Assembly (NCBI RefSeq): GCF_004340975.1
Contig: NZ_SLXA01000004.1
Span: 177,449 to 241,448 of the forward strand
Origin: Frisingicoccus caecimuris
GTDB taxonomy: Bacteria; Bacillota; Clostridia; Lachnospirales; Lachnospiraceae
Direction: 5' to 3'
Length of the DNA stretch: 64,000 nucleotides
Positions 16,476 to 26,850 of the stretch are shown one piece after another (the stretch's first letter is position 1; every line of letters begins with the position of its first letter). The position numbers were made by a program, and so were the translations under genes. Below the pieces are notes generated by a model. It was not told the DNA's origin. It did no database searches and saw only the letters and a program-made list of their open reading frames with translations.

Positions 16476-16504
16476 ATTATACTCACGACTTAATGACTTC
16501 TTGA
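16476..16504. repeat. 29-bp inverted repeat, right copy
   Basis: Exact reverse complement of 13045-13073. It lies between the SnoaL-like gene and the terminator of the tnpX-tnpV operon. The similar sequence at 1101-1127 is also placed just after the terminator of the other tnpX-tnpV module. Confidence 0.85.
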
Positions 16505-16519
16505 ATACTTGCCGAAAAA

Positions 16520-16548
16520 GAAAAACTGCCATCGGTTTGACAGCAGTT
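16520..16548 (-). terminator. Terminator after tnpV
   Basis: Minus strand AACTGC and GCAGTT arms with partial inner pairing, followed by TTTTTC, 20 nt after the tnpV stop codon. Confidence 0.55.
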
Positions 16549-16567
16549 CTTCTTCGGTTGGTATCCG

Positions 16568-16939
16568 TTAGGAATACACAATATCATTCAATACAATCTC
16601 ATCGGCACAGGTTCGAATGTTATTCATCAATCCTATCCATCTCATCATATCCGTTGCTTTCAGTTCTTCCGTTACACCCTGCTTCTTTGCCATTTCCTTT
16701 ATCAGATATTCCGCCATATCACGAGCCGAAGTATCAATTTCGGCAAGGTGTTCATATAACTTTCCGCTTGTCAGCAGATTAAAATATAGCACACGCTTAT
16801 GTTCCCTCAAATATCGTTGCCGCAATCGACCATATTTTGAAAGGGGAGGACTTTTCTCTACTGTCAGGCAGGGATAATAGTAATCTCCGATGAGTTCGTA
16901 TCGGATACCTGTTCTTTCGTCTGTAATAAATCTTTGCAT
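16568..16939 (-). CDS. tnpV: TnpV family transposon-encoded protein
   Basis: A 123-residue TnpV starting MQRFITDERTGIRYELIGDYYYP. It contains RQRYLREHKR, LLTSGKLYEHL, QGVTEELK and WIGLMNNIRTCADEIV, all shared with the copies at 1479 and 24584. Its start lies inside the 3' end of tnpX (76-nt overlap, different frame), with GGAG 8 nt before the ATG, so translation is coupled to the recombinase. This supports a helper role in transposition, although the mechanism is not known. Confidence 0.85.
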   Translation of the reverse strand: MQRFITDERTGIRYELIGDYYYPCLTVEKSPPLSKYGRLRQRYLREHKRVLYFNLLTSGKLYEHLAEIDTSARDMAEYLIKEMAKKQGVTEELKATDMMRWIGLMNNIRTCADEIVLNDIVYS

Positions 16940-18984
16940 AGTTCTTTCTCCTTTTGCTTCTTGTAGTAAAACTCCAAGGTTTTCTTATTGTGATTTACCT
17001 TTTTACATTCCTCGGAACAGAATTTCTGCTGACTGTGTGTAGGCCAGTAAGTACTGCCACACACAGCACATACACGCTGACGATAATAATGACTTCCTTT
17101 TTCCGCTTCTCTATCGGCTTTTGTCTTATCCTGCCTTGCCTGATAGCAGCAATCCTTTGAACAGAAAATCTGTCGGTTGCTTGTAGGGGTAAACTCTTTC
17201 CCACAATGAGGACATACCTTTGTTTTGACGATTTCGCCACCGTTTTCAGCAAGTTTTTTTGCCTTTCGCTTCTCTCGATAGGCTTTTTCACGCTGACGCT
17301 GTTTCTCCAATCGCTTCTTTTCTTCCTGTTCTTCCTGCTCTTTTATCTCGGCAAGTTCTTCCTCGGTGTAGGCAATATCGACCTGTCCGACATAATTGAA
17401 GTAAATATCAACCTTTTGTGTCTTTGCTTTTCCCACACCCTCGGCTTCATACACCACAATCTTGTCAATGAGTTCGGTAAACATCAAATCAGAAACTTCC
17501 GTAGGATTTTTGTACTTGCGTATCAGCGATATAAAATGCTGAATATCCATAGTGCTGTCTTTTTCTTCAGAAAGTTCCTTTTTCATCGTTTCCATTTTCG
17601 CTTCCAATTCAGCCTGTTCATCGTCATACTGCTTCATCAGTTGCTTGTATTGTCTTTCGGGTAGCAATCCCGATATAAGATTTTCATACAAGCCACGAAT
17701 GAGCGTAGAGAGTTCGTCATAGCGTTTCTGACAGCGTTTCAACTCCGATTGATTGTGCTTCGGCTTTTCCTCTTGCTTATCTTTCCAAAGGGATTGCAGT
17801 TCCAAAGCAAAGGCTTTTTCATCATTCAGAACAAATCTTGAAAAGCGTTTAACTGCCGATAATATCAAGGCTTCAACATTATCAGCACTAATCGTATGGG
17901 AAGTACAGGAATTAACCCTGCTTGCATACCCGCCGCAACGGTAAGAATACTGAACAGAACCGTCTTTCTTGCTATAATGCGTTTGCAAAGTCATTCTCCT
18001 GCCACAGTCGGCACAGTACAGATAACCGCTTAATCGGTTGGTATGTGTACCTCTTGCCGCAGCTCTGTTCACTCGTTTCTTTCGCTTCTGAACGCTGTCC
18101 CAAAGTTCCTGCGATATGATAGGCTCGTGGGTGTTATAAAACACATACTGCTCATCTTCATCGGTAGTCTTTCTCTTATGCAATTTAAAATTGGTGCTGA
18201 CCGACTTTCTCAAAACAGTATGTCCAAGATATTCCTGCCTGCTTAAAATCGTTCTAATGGCAGATATGCCCCAAATATAAGGGTCTGCAAACTTAATCCC
18301 GTTGTACTGTTCTGGGTGATATTCCTTTGCATATGCGGCAGGAATTAAAACCTTTTCTTCGGTCAGTATTTCCGCTATGGCTCGTGGACTTTTGCCCTCA
18401 TTGGCAAGCAGAAAGATACGCTTTACCACCTCAGAAGCCACAGGGTCAACAACAAGCGTCTGCTTATCGCTCGGCAATCGGTTATATCCATAAGGGATTG
18501 AACCGCTACAACGCTTTCCGTCTTTCATTCGGGCATCAAATACAGCCTTGATTTTATTGCTCGTGTCTTTGGCATAAAATTCGTTCATAATATTCAAAAA
18601 CGGAGCAAAATCATTATCCGAAGCATTGTTGCTGTCAATGCTGTTGTTGATTGCAAGAAAACGGACATCTTTCTGCGGAAACAGAATTTCCGTATAAAAT
18701 CCGACTTGCAGATAGTTTCGCCCTAATCGGCTCATATCCTTAACAATCAATGTTCCGACATTGCCTGCTTCAACTTCTTTTATCAAAGACTGAAAGCCTG
18801 GGCGATTGAAATTTACACCCGAAAAACCATCGTCAGTAAAATGGCGGATGTTCTCAAAGCCATTTCTACGGGCATAATCTTCGAGGTATTTTTTCTGATT
18901 GGTAATGGAATTACTCTCGCCATTCAGGTCATCATCTCTTGATAATCTCTCATAAAGTGCTGTAATCTTTGAAGTCCTTGACAT
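16864..18984 (-). CDS. tnpX: Large serine recombinase TnpX
   Basis: This 706-residue recombinase should excise and insert the Tn4451-like element. The resolvase domain covers residues 1-150 with catalytic Ser15 in TALYERLS, plus NFNRPGFQ and KDMSRLGRNY. The recombinase domain and CADCG zinc ribbon cover about 170-400. A coiled coil lies at about 420-520. The C-terminus has two zinc knuckles (CPHCGKEF, CAVCGSTY), each followed by FCS and a paired Cys. GGAGG lies 9 nt upstream of the ATG. The start is only about 70 nt from the right junction with the helicase gene, as in other TnpX elements. It is intact and clearly homologous to, but different from, the recombinase at 1872-3956. Confidence 0.92.
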   Translation of the reverse strand: MSRTSKITALYERLSRDDDLNGESNSITNQKKYLEDYARRNGFENIRHFTDDGFSGVNFNRPGFQSLIKEVEAGNVGTLIVKDMSRLGRNYLQVGFYTEILFPQKDVRFLAINNSIDSNNASDNDFAPFLNIMNEFYAKDTSNKIKAVFDARMKDGKRCSGSIPYGYNRLPSDKQTLVVDPVASEVVKRIFLLANEGKSPRAIAEILTEEKVLIPAAYAKEYHPEQYNGIKFADPYIWGISAIRTILSRQEYLGHTVLRKSVSTNFKLHKRKTTDEDEQYVFYNTHEPIISQELWDSVQKRKKRVNRAAARGTHTNRLSGYLYCADCGRRMTLQTHYSKKDGSVQYSYRCGGYASRVNSCTSHTISADNVEALILSAVKRFSRFVLNDEKAFALELQSLWKDKQEEKPKHNQSELKRCQKRYDELSTLIRGLYENLISGLLPERQYKQLMKQYDDEQAELEAKMETMKKELSEEKDSTMDIQHFISLIRKYKNPTEVSDLMFTELIDKIVVYEAEGVGKAKTQKVDIYFNYVGQVDIAYTEEELAEIKEQEEQEEKKRLEKQRQREKAYREKRKAKKLAENGGEIVKTKVCPHCGKEFTPTSNRQIFCSKDCCYQARQDKTKADREAEKGSHYYRQRVCAVCGSTYWPTHSQQKFCSEECKKVNHNKKTLEFYYKKQKEKELCKDLLQTKEQVSDTNSSEITIIPA

Positions 18985-19058
18985 TCTCTTAACCTCCTTC
19001 CTTATGTATTTTCAATTTAGGACAGTTAATTTTATCGTCCTATTAAAGTATAGCCCTC

Positions 19059-22000
19059 CGGAGCCAGCTCCAGAGCGGTGACTGTCTCACCAAAGGTGGA
19101 TGCCCAGCTGTCAAAATGCTGCAAACCATTCCGTAAAAGCGCATCATACTGCAAGTAGCGCTGTACCGAATACAGCTCGACCATGGAGTTGCTGATCGGG
19201 GTTCCCGTGGCAAAGATCGTTCCCCGGTTGCCTGTGATTTCATCCAGATAGCGGCACTTCATAAAAAGGTCGCTGGATTTCTGGGCTTCCGTCTGGGCGA
19301 TCCCGCCTACATTTCGCATCTTGGTATAAAGATACAGGTTCTTATAAAAATGGCTCTCATCAATAAAGAGCCTGTCGATGCCGAGCTGTTCAAAATCAAT
19401 GACGGTATCTTTTCGCTTGGTGTCATTGAGCTTATCCAGCTTTGCCTGAATCGCCTTTCTGGTTTTCATCAGCTGCTTGACCGTGAACTGTTCGCCTTTG
19501 CTTGCCTTCACATCATCAATTCCACGCTCAATATCATCGATCTGACGTTGAAGCTGTTCTCTCTGACGCTCAATGCTCATTGGGATTTTCTCAAACTGGC
19601 TATGCCCGATAATGACCGCATCGTAATCGCCGGTGGCAATGCGGGAACAAAACTTTTTCCGGTTGCCCGTCTCAAAGTCCTGCCTGCGGGTTACAAGGAT
19701 ATTGGCACTTGGGTACAGCCTGAGATACTCGGAAGCCCATTGCCCCACAAGATGATTGGGAACAACGAACATCGACTTATTGCATAATCCAAGGCGCTTG
19801 CTTTCCTGTGCCGCAGCAACCATTTCAAAGGTCTTTCCTGCGCCCACCTTATGGGCAAGGAGTGTGTTGCCGCCGTACAGGATATGGGCAATAGCATTGA
19901 CCTGGTGAGGTCGGAGAGTAATCTCTGGGCTGATACCGCCAAATACGATATGGCTTCCGTCATACTCACGAGGGCGGACGGAATTGAATGTGTCGTTGTA
20001 ATACCGCACCAGTCGGCTCCTTCGTGCCGGATCTTTCCAGATCCAATCCTGAAATGCCTGTTTGATAGCTTCCTGCTTTGCCTGCGCTGCCGTGGTTTCT
20101 TTGGCATTGAATACGGCTCTTTTATTGCCGTTTTCATCATACACATAATCAAAAATACGGGTATCACGCAGGTTTAAGGTGTCCTCAATAATACGATAGG
20201 CGGAAGCTCTTTTTGTACCATAGGTGCTGTCCGCCTTGACATTTCCGAAATCGGAACTCTTATTTTCAATAAACCAGTCGCCATTCATTGGAGTATAGCG
20301 CACTCGGATTCTTCCTGCTGCATAGCTGGAAGGGGTAAGAAGCTCCATGACAAACCGCTGAATATCCTCCTGCGGTATCCAGGTGGTACCCAGACGGACG
20401 GAGATTTCTGCCGCTGACAGGTCTTTGGGGATCACCTGCTTTAAGGCTTCTACATTGATTTCATACGCCGGATCTTCCTTTGCCGCAGCCTGTGCGCTTA
20501 GAAGTTTTGTTCGCACATTGCCGGACAGATATTCGTCAGCAGTCACATATTTTGCCGGTTCCGAAGCGGGGATACGGAAGATCACGCCCTGCAATTCCTG
20601 TACCAGTTCCTCCTGGGGTTTGCCTGTAAGCTGTTCCATATAAGGCAGGTCAACAAGCGCTTTTTCCCCAATCGAAAGGGCAAGGGCTTCACTGGCCGTT
20701 TCCACAGAAGTAACTTCTCGGTGGGGCTTGATCGTCCGCTTCGTAAACATATCTGCTTTTCGTTTGAAATTACCCTCATCATCCAGCACTTCCAAAGAGC
20801 ATAACAGGAAGTAGCTCTCATCCGATGCAAAGGCCAGATAGTTGCCACGGCTGTTGATCAGTCCGTATTTTTGGGAAAACGCATCATACAGCCGGTTCAG
20901 GTTTTCCTGTTCGGTGCGTATCATTTCTTCTGGATAATCCTCCGTCTGATACTCGATGAGCTTTCTGACACAGTCACGGATCTGGATCAATCCCTTGATG
21001 CGGCTCTCTGCGGTCATAGATACTGTGGCCGGTGTCATGCGGTCATTTTCCCGGAAGTAGACTTTTCCATCCACCATGGTAAAGGAAAAATTGCGCACAT
21101 TCGGGTCGGCAGGAACAGAAGCGTCCGGTTCATCCGAGATTTCATCGATCCCTTTTTCATACTCCGGGATTTCTCCCTGAATGTTCTGGACAGCTTTGCT
21201 TAACAGGTCTGCAAGTGGAATATCTTTGTATGCCTTGCAGACAGAGTCAAAACCAAAACGGGTACTTTCCATTTTCATTTCGCCCAGGATCATTTCCGGG
21301 TGCTGTACAAAATAGCTGTTCATGGTGATCCCGTTCTCATCGGTATCCAGGTGTACCCAATCCGGTTCCACATCTGCAATGCGGTCACGCTTTTGCAAAA
21401 AGAGGATGTCACTGGTGACCTCTGTCCCTGCATTGGCTCGGAACGTATTATCTGGCAGGCGGATGGCTCCTAAAAGTTCTGCCCTCTGTGCGATATATTT
21501 CCGCACCTCCGGGCTTGTTTTATCCATCGTTCCCTTGGAAGTGATAAAGGCCACTACGCCGCCGCTGCGGACTTTATCCAATGCTTTCGCAAAGAAATAA
21601 TCGTGGATCAGGAATTTCTGGGCGTTGTAACGGCTGTCATTGACCTTAAAATCGCCAAACGGTACATTGCCGACAACGACGTCAAAATGGTCATCGGGAA
21701 GTTTTGTCTGCTCAAATCCCTCAATGGCAATGCTGGCTTTCTGGTAAAGCTGCTTTGCAATTCTTCCTGTAAGAGAGTCGATTTCTACACCGTGAAGCGT
21801 TGAGCCTGCCATACGATCCGGGAGCAGACCAAAGAAATTGCCGGTTCCGCAGGACGGCTCCAGAATCGTACCACCGGAAAATCCCATATGGTCAAGGGAT
21901 TCGTACATGGCTTTGATGACAACCGGCGGGGTATAGAACGCTGTCAGAGTGGACTCCATGGCTGCCCGGTATTCTTCCGGGGAGAGGCTGGCGTTCAGCT

Positions 22001-25000
22001 CCTTAAATTCTTCTGCCCAGGCCGCATTGTTCTCGTCAAAGGCCATGGATAGACCGCCCCAGCCAACATAACGGGCAAGAACTTCCTGTTCTTCGGGTGT
22101 AGCAAGACGATGTTCCAATTCCAGCTCATGGAGCAGCTGGATGGCTGCCATGTTGTTTCTGAATTTTTCTTTTGCACCACCGACACCTAAAGTATCTTCT
22201 GTAATCCGATAATTGTGCCGGTCAGAAGAAGGAACAACTGCTTTTTCTGTCTTTTCTTCGGTCTGTGATTCAAGCGGTTTCAATCGTTCAACCTGATCTT
22301 CTGCCTTTGCTACTAAGTCTCCAAATTCCAGATCAGAAAGACAACGTTCAATCATATCCGAAAGACCGTTGAATCTTTCTCGATGAGCCAGGCTGCTGTC
22401 GATATAAATATCCAGTGTACAATCCACCAGATCCGCATTGATTTGAAGATCATGCTCCTCATTCTCGGAAGTAGTATAGGCAAGCCCTACGCTGTGCAAA
22501 TCCTCATAATCTGCCCCTAATTCGCTGTCGTATTCTTCATGGATAAATTCATCGATCAGGGCTTTCGCCTGTTTCAGTAGTTCCTCCTGTGGCTGTTGCT
22601 GTTCCAAAAGCCTGCGGATATAACTGATCTTTTCCACACGATTGATCGGGAAACCAACACGGTTCTGGAACGTGATGTCACGCATAGACACATCACCGCT
22701 GATTTCTCCCACGCTTTCAATCCGGTATCTTCGGTTGTCGATCACGATTTCCTTACCGATCAGGTCGGAAGAATCCTGTGAAACTCCATCTTGTTCTTTT
22801 TCTTCCTGTCCTGCAGTGGGCTGCAATTCAGCAATAAGCTGTCTGCAGATCTCTTTTTGTTCTTCATCCTCCAATTCTTCCTGCCACTGCGTCAGCTGTT
22901 CCACATAACTTTGCACATGCGCCGGATCAGCTAAATCTGCCTCGATTTTCTGAATGGCATCCTCTTTGGTTTCTCCAACTTCCAAGGTGTCCTGATACTC
23001 ATATGGATCAACTTCCTCAATGAAGTCCACCAAACGCCCGGCAAGGCTTGTGTTCTTCTCCTCCGGGACACGGAACCAGTCATTTTCGGTTGCCATGATT
23101 TCCGCAAAGAGCTTCTCATCCTCTGGCGTCAGCGTCTTATGCTGTTCCAGATAGGGAAGAAATACATCTCGTCCCCATTGCAGGCTCTCTAGTTTCTCAC
23201 GATAGAAATCCTCGCCCTGTTTCTTCCATTCGGGAATAAATGGGCAGTTGGGGGAGAGAGAGTATTCATAGAAGTTTTTGATATGGGCAATCAGATCGCC
23301 CTCGCCATCTCCAATGTCAAATCGTCCCTCATAGTGAAAATCTTCGCCGCCGATAGTGGCCGTAATCTCAAAATCAGTCTTGTGATACCATCCAACATGA
23401 TTTTCTTCCGCCTGTCTTTCCCGGTGCTGCTTCTCGTCCAAAACACCCAGAAGATAATTGCCAAGGGCAAAGCTCAAATTGGTATAGCGATCCTTCAGTT
23501 CCCGGTCATAAAAGGCGGGATGTTCCGAAAAGCCGATAGAAAATACCAAACGGTCAGGCTTTGTTTCGGCAGGTGTTTCCTTGTCCTGCATTTCTGTAAT
23601 GATGACCTTGAGGTGGTCATTGGCAGGATTTTCACGGAGCTTTTCTTCAAAATCCGTCCGGCTCATTTCTTTCCCGAACAGAGGAAATTCAGGATTTTGA
23701 AGGGAAACAGCAGTTTCATCAAAGGCAGATACTTCATATTTATCTGCTCCCAGATACACCATATCTCCCTCGTGATAGAGGTAGCGGACAGGGTGAAGCT
23801 CCAGAAGTTCCTGGGAAAAGCGCCATGCATTGCTCCGGCTGTAAACGCTGACGGTCTGCCTCTGCACTTTCGTCAGAAACTCAAGCAGCTGCTGGACAGT
23901 GGCAGGCTCTGAAAGAAGCTGCTCCATCTGTTCGGCAGGAACATCAGCAAGATCGGCACGATCCACTTCTTTGAGCAGATCCTTTTCGTAATGATCCAGA
24001 TCATGGATAAAATCAGACAGCCGCAAAGAAAGGGTATCTCTCTTATCCGCAGGCGGAAGCTCACGGTGAGCATCAATAAAACGCTGCCTTGCCATTTTCC
24101 GCTGTGCATCAATTTCATACTGGGGAGCTTCCACACTTTCCAGAAATTCAGGATAGTGGTCTTTTTCCTTGGCATTAAAATAGCGGTCATTTTGAATCAG
24201 TTCCCTGATCCGTTTTTCTACTTTTGACCACGAAAGTACAAGGTCGGGCTTTGTATAGGAACCATGCTTTTTAATTCCGATCCCTTTACTGTCATGCCAT
24301 GTCCCGCCCTGTGTCCCATCGGGATAACTGTGCGTACCGCCGCCGGTGCCGTACTCATTTTTAAGAAAGGCAATGTTGGCTTTCTTATCCTCATGCTTCT
24401 GAAATTGACGGTAGATACGGTACTTGCCATTTTCAAAGCCGCTTCCTCTTACCAGGACAGAGTCAATATCTTCCTGTGAAACAGAAAAAGCAGAGGATTT
24501 TTCGTCCTCTGCTTCTGCAATCTGTTCGATTTGTTCCTCTACGGTAGGAAGATTGGCTGTGACTTCTTCTTCATTGGCTGTGCTTAACGGTAGATCAGTT
24601 CGTTCAGGATCAGTTCCTCCGCCTGGCTGCGGATGTTGTTCATCATTCCCACCCACTGCATCGGTGCTTTCTCTTTCAGTTCCTCCGTCACGCCCTGCTC
24701 GGCTGACAGCTGCTTCGTCAGAAGTTCCAGCCTCTGGAGCGCTGCCTGTTCCGTCTGGTACAGATGCTCGTTCAACCTGCCCTGTGTCAGAAGGTTCAGA
24801 TAGGTCACTCTCTTGTGCTGTTCCAGATAATCCCGGTGCATCAATGCGTATCTGCCAAGCGGAAGTTCTGGCTCTGTCGGTAATGTCAGGTCGGGAATAA
24901 GATAATCCCCCTGACGGGTATATGTGATGTTCTCCATGATGATCGCTCCTTTCGGGTTGTTTTCTGCTTCTATCATACGAAGATTGTATTTCCTGCGCAA

Positions 25001-25775
25001 AGGTGCGGGATTGTGTTTTTTCTGCCACCTGCACATCCCGGATCGTTTGTGAGATTTCCCGGAGTGCCATTTCCGCAATGTCACTTGTTGCAATGCCAAG
25101 GGCGTTAATAGTGGCAGGGGTATTAAAGTTCACAATGTCCTGAAAATCCTCACGGTCAAAGTATTCGCCCGTATCCAGACCGCAGCGGCTGACCAGCATA
25201 AATGCCACACTGTTTACGGCCAGCCGCTGGTACATGACCTCAATGTTCAAATCGTCCAGTTCCTCTAAGAAACTGTCCGCTGTTACATCTTTGAGCTGTG
25301 CAAGATAGTCCTGCAGATGATCTTCCACGGCATTTTTCGCTGTTTCCATCAGGGCAGAAGCAAGATCGGTGCTTTCCAGTTCTCCAAACCTGTCAGAAAG
25401 CCGTTCCATCACAGGCTGCTCGTATCGGGTTTCCATCTGCCATATCGGAACAGGACGGCTGCCGTAATAACCTTCGTGTGTGTCTGACACATCAAAGTAA
25501 TATTTCAGGGTATTCCTGCGGCCTTTGGGGTCAAATACCGCAATCCCTTTGCTGTCTTTATTTACCCAGCGCCGGAACTGTTTGTTCCAGGTTTCAATCT
25601 GTGCCACGGCAACCGCATCCGGGCGCTGTGCAAAGATTAAGAGCTGTTCGTCAAAGCGGCATTTGTAATTCCGGCAGGCAGCGGCAAGAAAGTTCTGCCA
25701 TGTCTGCGGGTTCTTGGCTACCGCAATTTCTGTGCGCCGATACAGCTCGGTAATCAGCTGATACTTTGCAGCCAT
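19059..25775 (-). pseudogene. ICE N6-methylase/SNF2 helicase, N-terminal 2.2 kb of codons (split by transposon)
   Basis: The 5' part of a giant protein of Tn1549-like ICEs, about 2240 residues before the transposon junction. Domains in order: ArdC-like ssDNA-binding N-terminus (1-260); a disordered linker (about 280-420) whose DNA also encodes a tnpV-like protein in another frame; long acidic regions; an N6-adenine methylase-like domain with EPSCGTGNF (about 1307) and NVPFGD (about 1372, in place of NPPY/F); an SNF2 lobe with Walker A AHKVGAGKT (about 1970), DESH (about 2137) and ATGTPISNS. It ends six foreign codons after ELAPEG; the second helicase lobe is at 11148-12756. The intact protein is thought to process or protect DNA during transfer, by family inference. 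The fragment could still fold as methylase but not as a complete helicase. Confidence 0.9.
24584..24937 (-). CDS. TnpV-like protein encoded inside the helicase gene, different frame
   Basis: An ATG at 24937 with a textbook AAAGGAG 8 nt upstream opens a 117-codon frame within the helicase gene, shifted by +1 from the helicase frame and on the same strand. The product starts MENITYTRQGDYLIPDL and continues with RDYLEQHKRVTYLNLLTQGRL, QGVTEELKEKAPMQWVGMMNNIRSQAEELILNELIY. It aligns along its whole length with the TnpV proteins at 1479 and 16568. The same DNA read in the helicase frame (residues about 280-397) is low-complexity Ser/Gly/Asp/Thr/Glu-rich linker. So this is either an overprinted functional gene or a former tnpV captured as a linker. 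The preserved start signal and full length argue that it is still translated. Confidence 0.8.
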   Translation of the reverse strand: MENITYTRQGDYLIPDLTLPTEPELPLGRYALMHRDYLEQHKRVTYLNLLTQGRLNEHLYQTEQAALQRLELLTKQLSAEQGVTEELKEKAPMQWVGMMNNIRSQAEELILNELIYR

Positions 25776-25790
25776 TTCATTTCCACCTCC

Positions 25791-26015
25791 TTATTGATTT
25801 TCAGGATTATTCCTTGTCCTCTCAGTCAAAAAGGAAATCACCCTGTTTGCTTTTATGCTTTTCTGTAATTCATTGATGAGCGCAATATCCGCCACGGTAA
25901 TGCCCTGGATAGAGAGAATATCGTCCATTGTCATGGCGGAGATCGCTTTTTCATCGGTAAAACCAGCGTCCAGAATCTTATTGATGACTTTGACCGCTTT
26001 CTGGTTGATCGCCAT
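25791..26015 (-). CDS. Small conserved ICE protein (74 aa, HhH-like)
   Basis: A small helical protein starting MAINQKAVKVINKILDAGFTDEKAISAMTMDDILSIQGITVADIALINELQ. The alternation of short helices and the IQGITVADI turn recalls helix-hairpin-helix DNA-binding segments, but the match is too short to be sure. GGAGG lies 7 nt before the ATG, and the helicase start follows 15 nt after the stop, so the two are in one operon and may work together. Confidence 0.65.
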   Translation of the reverse strand: MAINQKAVKVINKILDAGFTDEKAISAMTMDDILSIQGITVADIALINELQKSIKANRVISFLTERTRNNPENQ

Positions 26016-26027
26016 TATCTATCCTCC

Positions 26028-26633
26028 TTATCTTTCCATTTCTTTCTGCTTTGCAGCTTTTACAGGCTGCGCTTTCTGGATGGTTTTCAAAGCATCCTTG
26101 GCCCATTGGGGCATACGCTCCGGCTTGATCTCACCAAGGACATCATACCTTTCCCAGCGGCTATGCTCGCCGGTAGCAAGGCAGGTGCCAAAGACTGCCT
26201 GACCTCTGCCGCCGGTGGCCCCGTTTCCGCCTTCCGCAAGTACAAGCTGGTAAGCAGCGTGCTGATATTCATATCGCTTCGGTTCTGCATTGATCACAAC
26301 CACCTTGCCCACAATGCTTTTATTCCTCATATCAGGGATACAGTCAGCGACTGTAAAGGGGGTAGGGTCAAATTTGAATTTTTCCTGTTCGGCTCGTGTC
26401 TGTTCGATCTGTGCCTGCACACGGTCACAAAATAGCTGCATGGCTTCCAGATAATCCTCTGTGCCTACGGCTTCGGTTGGCCAGGGTGCGGAAAATGGAT
26501 TGTTGTAATCGCAGTAGCAGACTACATAGGGATGTTCCGCCCGCTTATCGACACAGAAAACAACTTCTTTCTTTCCGATGTGGATACTCTGTTCCACAGT
26601 AAAGTTGCCGATCATCCTTTTCTCATCATTCAT
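26028..26633 (-). CDS. Conserved ICE protein of unknown function (201 aa)
   Basis: Start chosen at 26633 (AAAGG about 9 nt upstream; an ATG 9 nt earlier also exists). The N-terminal half is beta-rich (IGNFTVEQSIHIGKKEVVFCVD, YVVCYCDYNNPF), with a helix at 55-85. The C-terminal half has VGKVVVINAEPKRYEYQHAAYQLVLAEGGNGATGG...GQAVFGTCLATGE, which suggests a compact enzyme-like or binding domain. Proteins of this kind occur upstream of the helicase in Tn1549-like elements. No catalytic residue can be named. It is separated by 12 nt from the next gene. Confidence 0.6.
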   Translation of the reverse strand: MNDEKRMIGNFTVEQSIHIGKKEVVFCVDKRAEHPYVVCYCDYNNPFSAPWPTEAVGTEDYLEAMQLFCDRVQAQIEQTRAEQEKFKFDPTPFTVADCIPDMRNKSIVGKVVVINAEPKRYEYQHAAYQLVLAEGGNGATGGRGQAVFGTCLATGEHSRWERYDVLGEIKPERMPQWAKDALKTIQKAQPVKAAKQKEMER

Positions 26634-26850
26634 CAGCATCATCCTTTCTTTGTTTTTTCCTGTTCTGCTCGTCTAAGATCTTTCGGATACAGACATCGCA
26701 GAAAATCATTGACCTGTCCTTATATCGGGGATAGGGGCAGGTCGTACAGTCATATTTCTTCTTTTTACCGTTCACGGTCATCACTGCTTTTCTGCTTTGG
26801 GGAAGAAGGATTGTTGTAAGGCAGACGGCATTCCGTCTGATACCGCTCAT
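26626..26850 (-). CDS. Small cysteine-rich ICE protein
   Basis: The conserved part is MTVNGKKKKYDCTTC, then CDVCIRKIL, with two CxxC pairs about 16 residues apart, a zinc-ribbon arrangement, and a very basic C-terminus. The start is uncertain. The ATG at 26850 has GGAG 7 nt upstream but its first 23 residues run through the pseudogene described at 26765-27040. The ATG at 26781 matches the conserved part but lacks a ribosome binding site. It overlaps the following gene by a few bases. A nucleic-acid-binding role is plausible. Confidence 0.55.
   Translation of the reverse strand: MSGIRRNAVCLTTILLPQSRKAVMTVNGKKKKYDCTTCPYPRYKDRSMIFCDVCIRKILDEQNRKKQRKDDADE

Larger units (their letters stand above)
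12757..19058 (-). mobile_element. Tn4451-like mobilizable transposon, about 6.3 kb
   Basis: The element carries, in minus-strand order, tnpX, tnpV, a SnoaL-like gene, a small Cys-rich gene, an ATPase, a MobV relaxase and tnpW. The combination of tnpX, tnpV, a MobV-type mob gene (tnpZ in Tn4451) and tnpW defines the Tn4451 group. It splits the ICE helicase: codons for ELAPEG on the right and PEGTNYRAK on the left meet at a shared GAGGG (CCCTC on the plus strand at 12757-12761 and 19054-19058). The exact cut inside this shared sequence cannot be fixed by eye. Imperfectly matched ends (ATACTTT...T.GGAC) are seen inside both junctions, though at different distances. All genes look intact, so it may still move. 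No antibiotic resistance gene is present. Confidence 0.85.
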
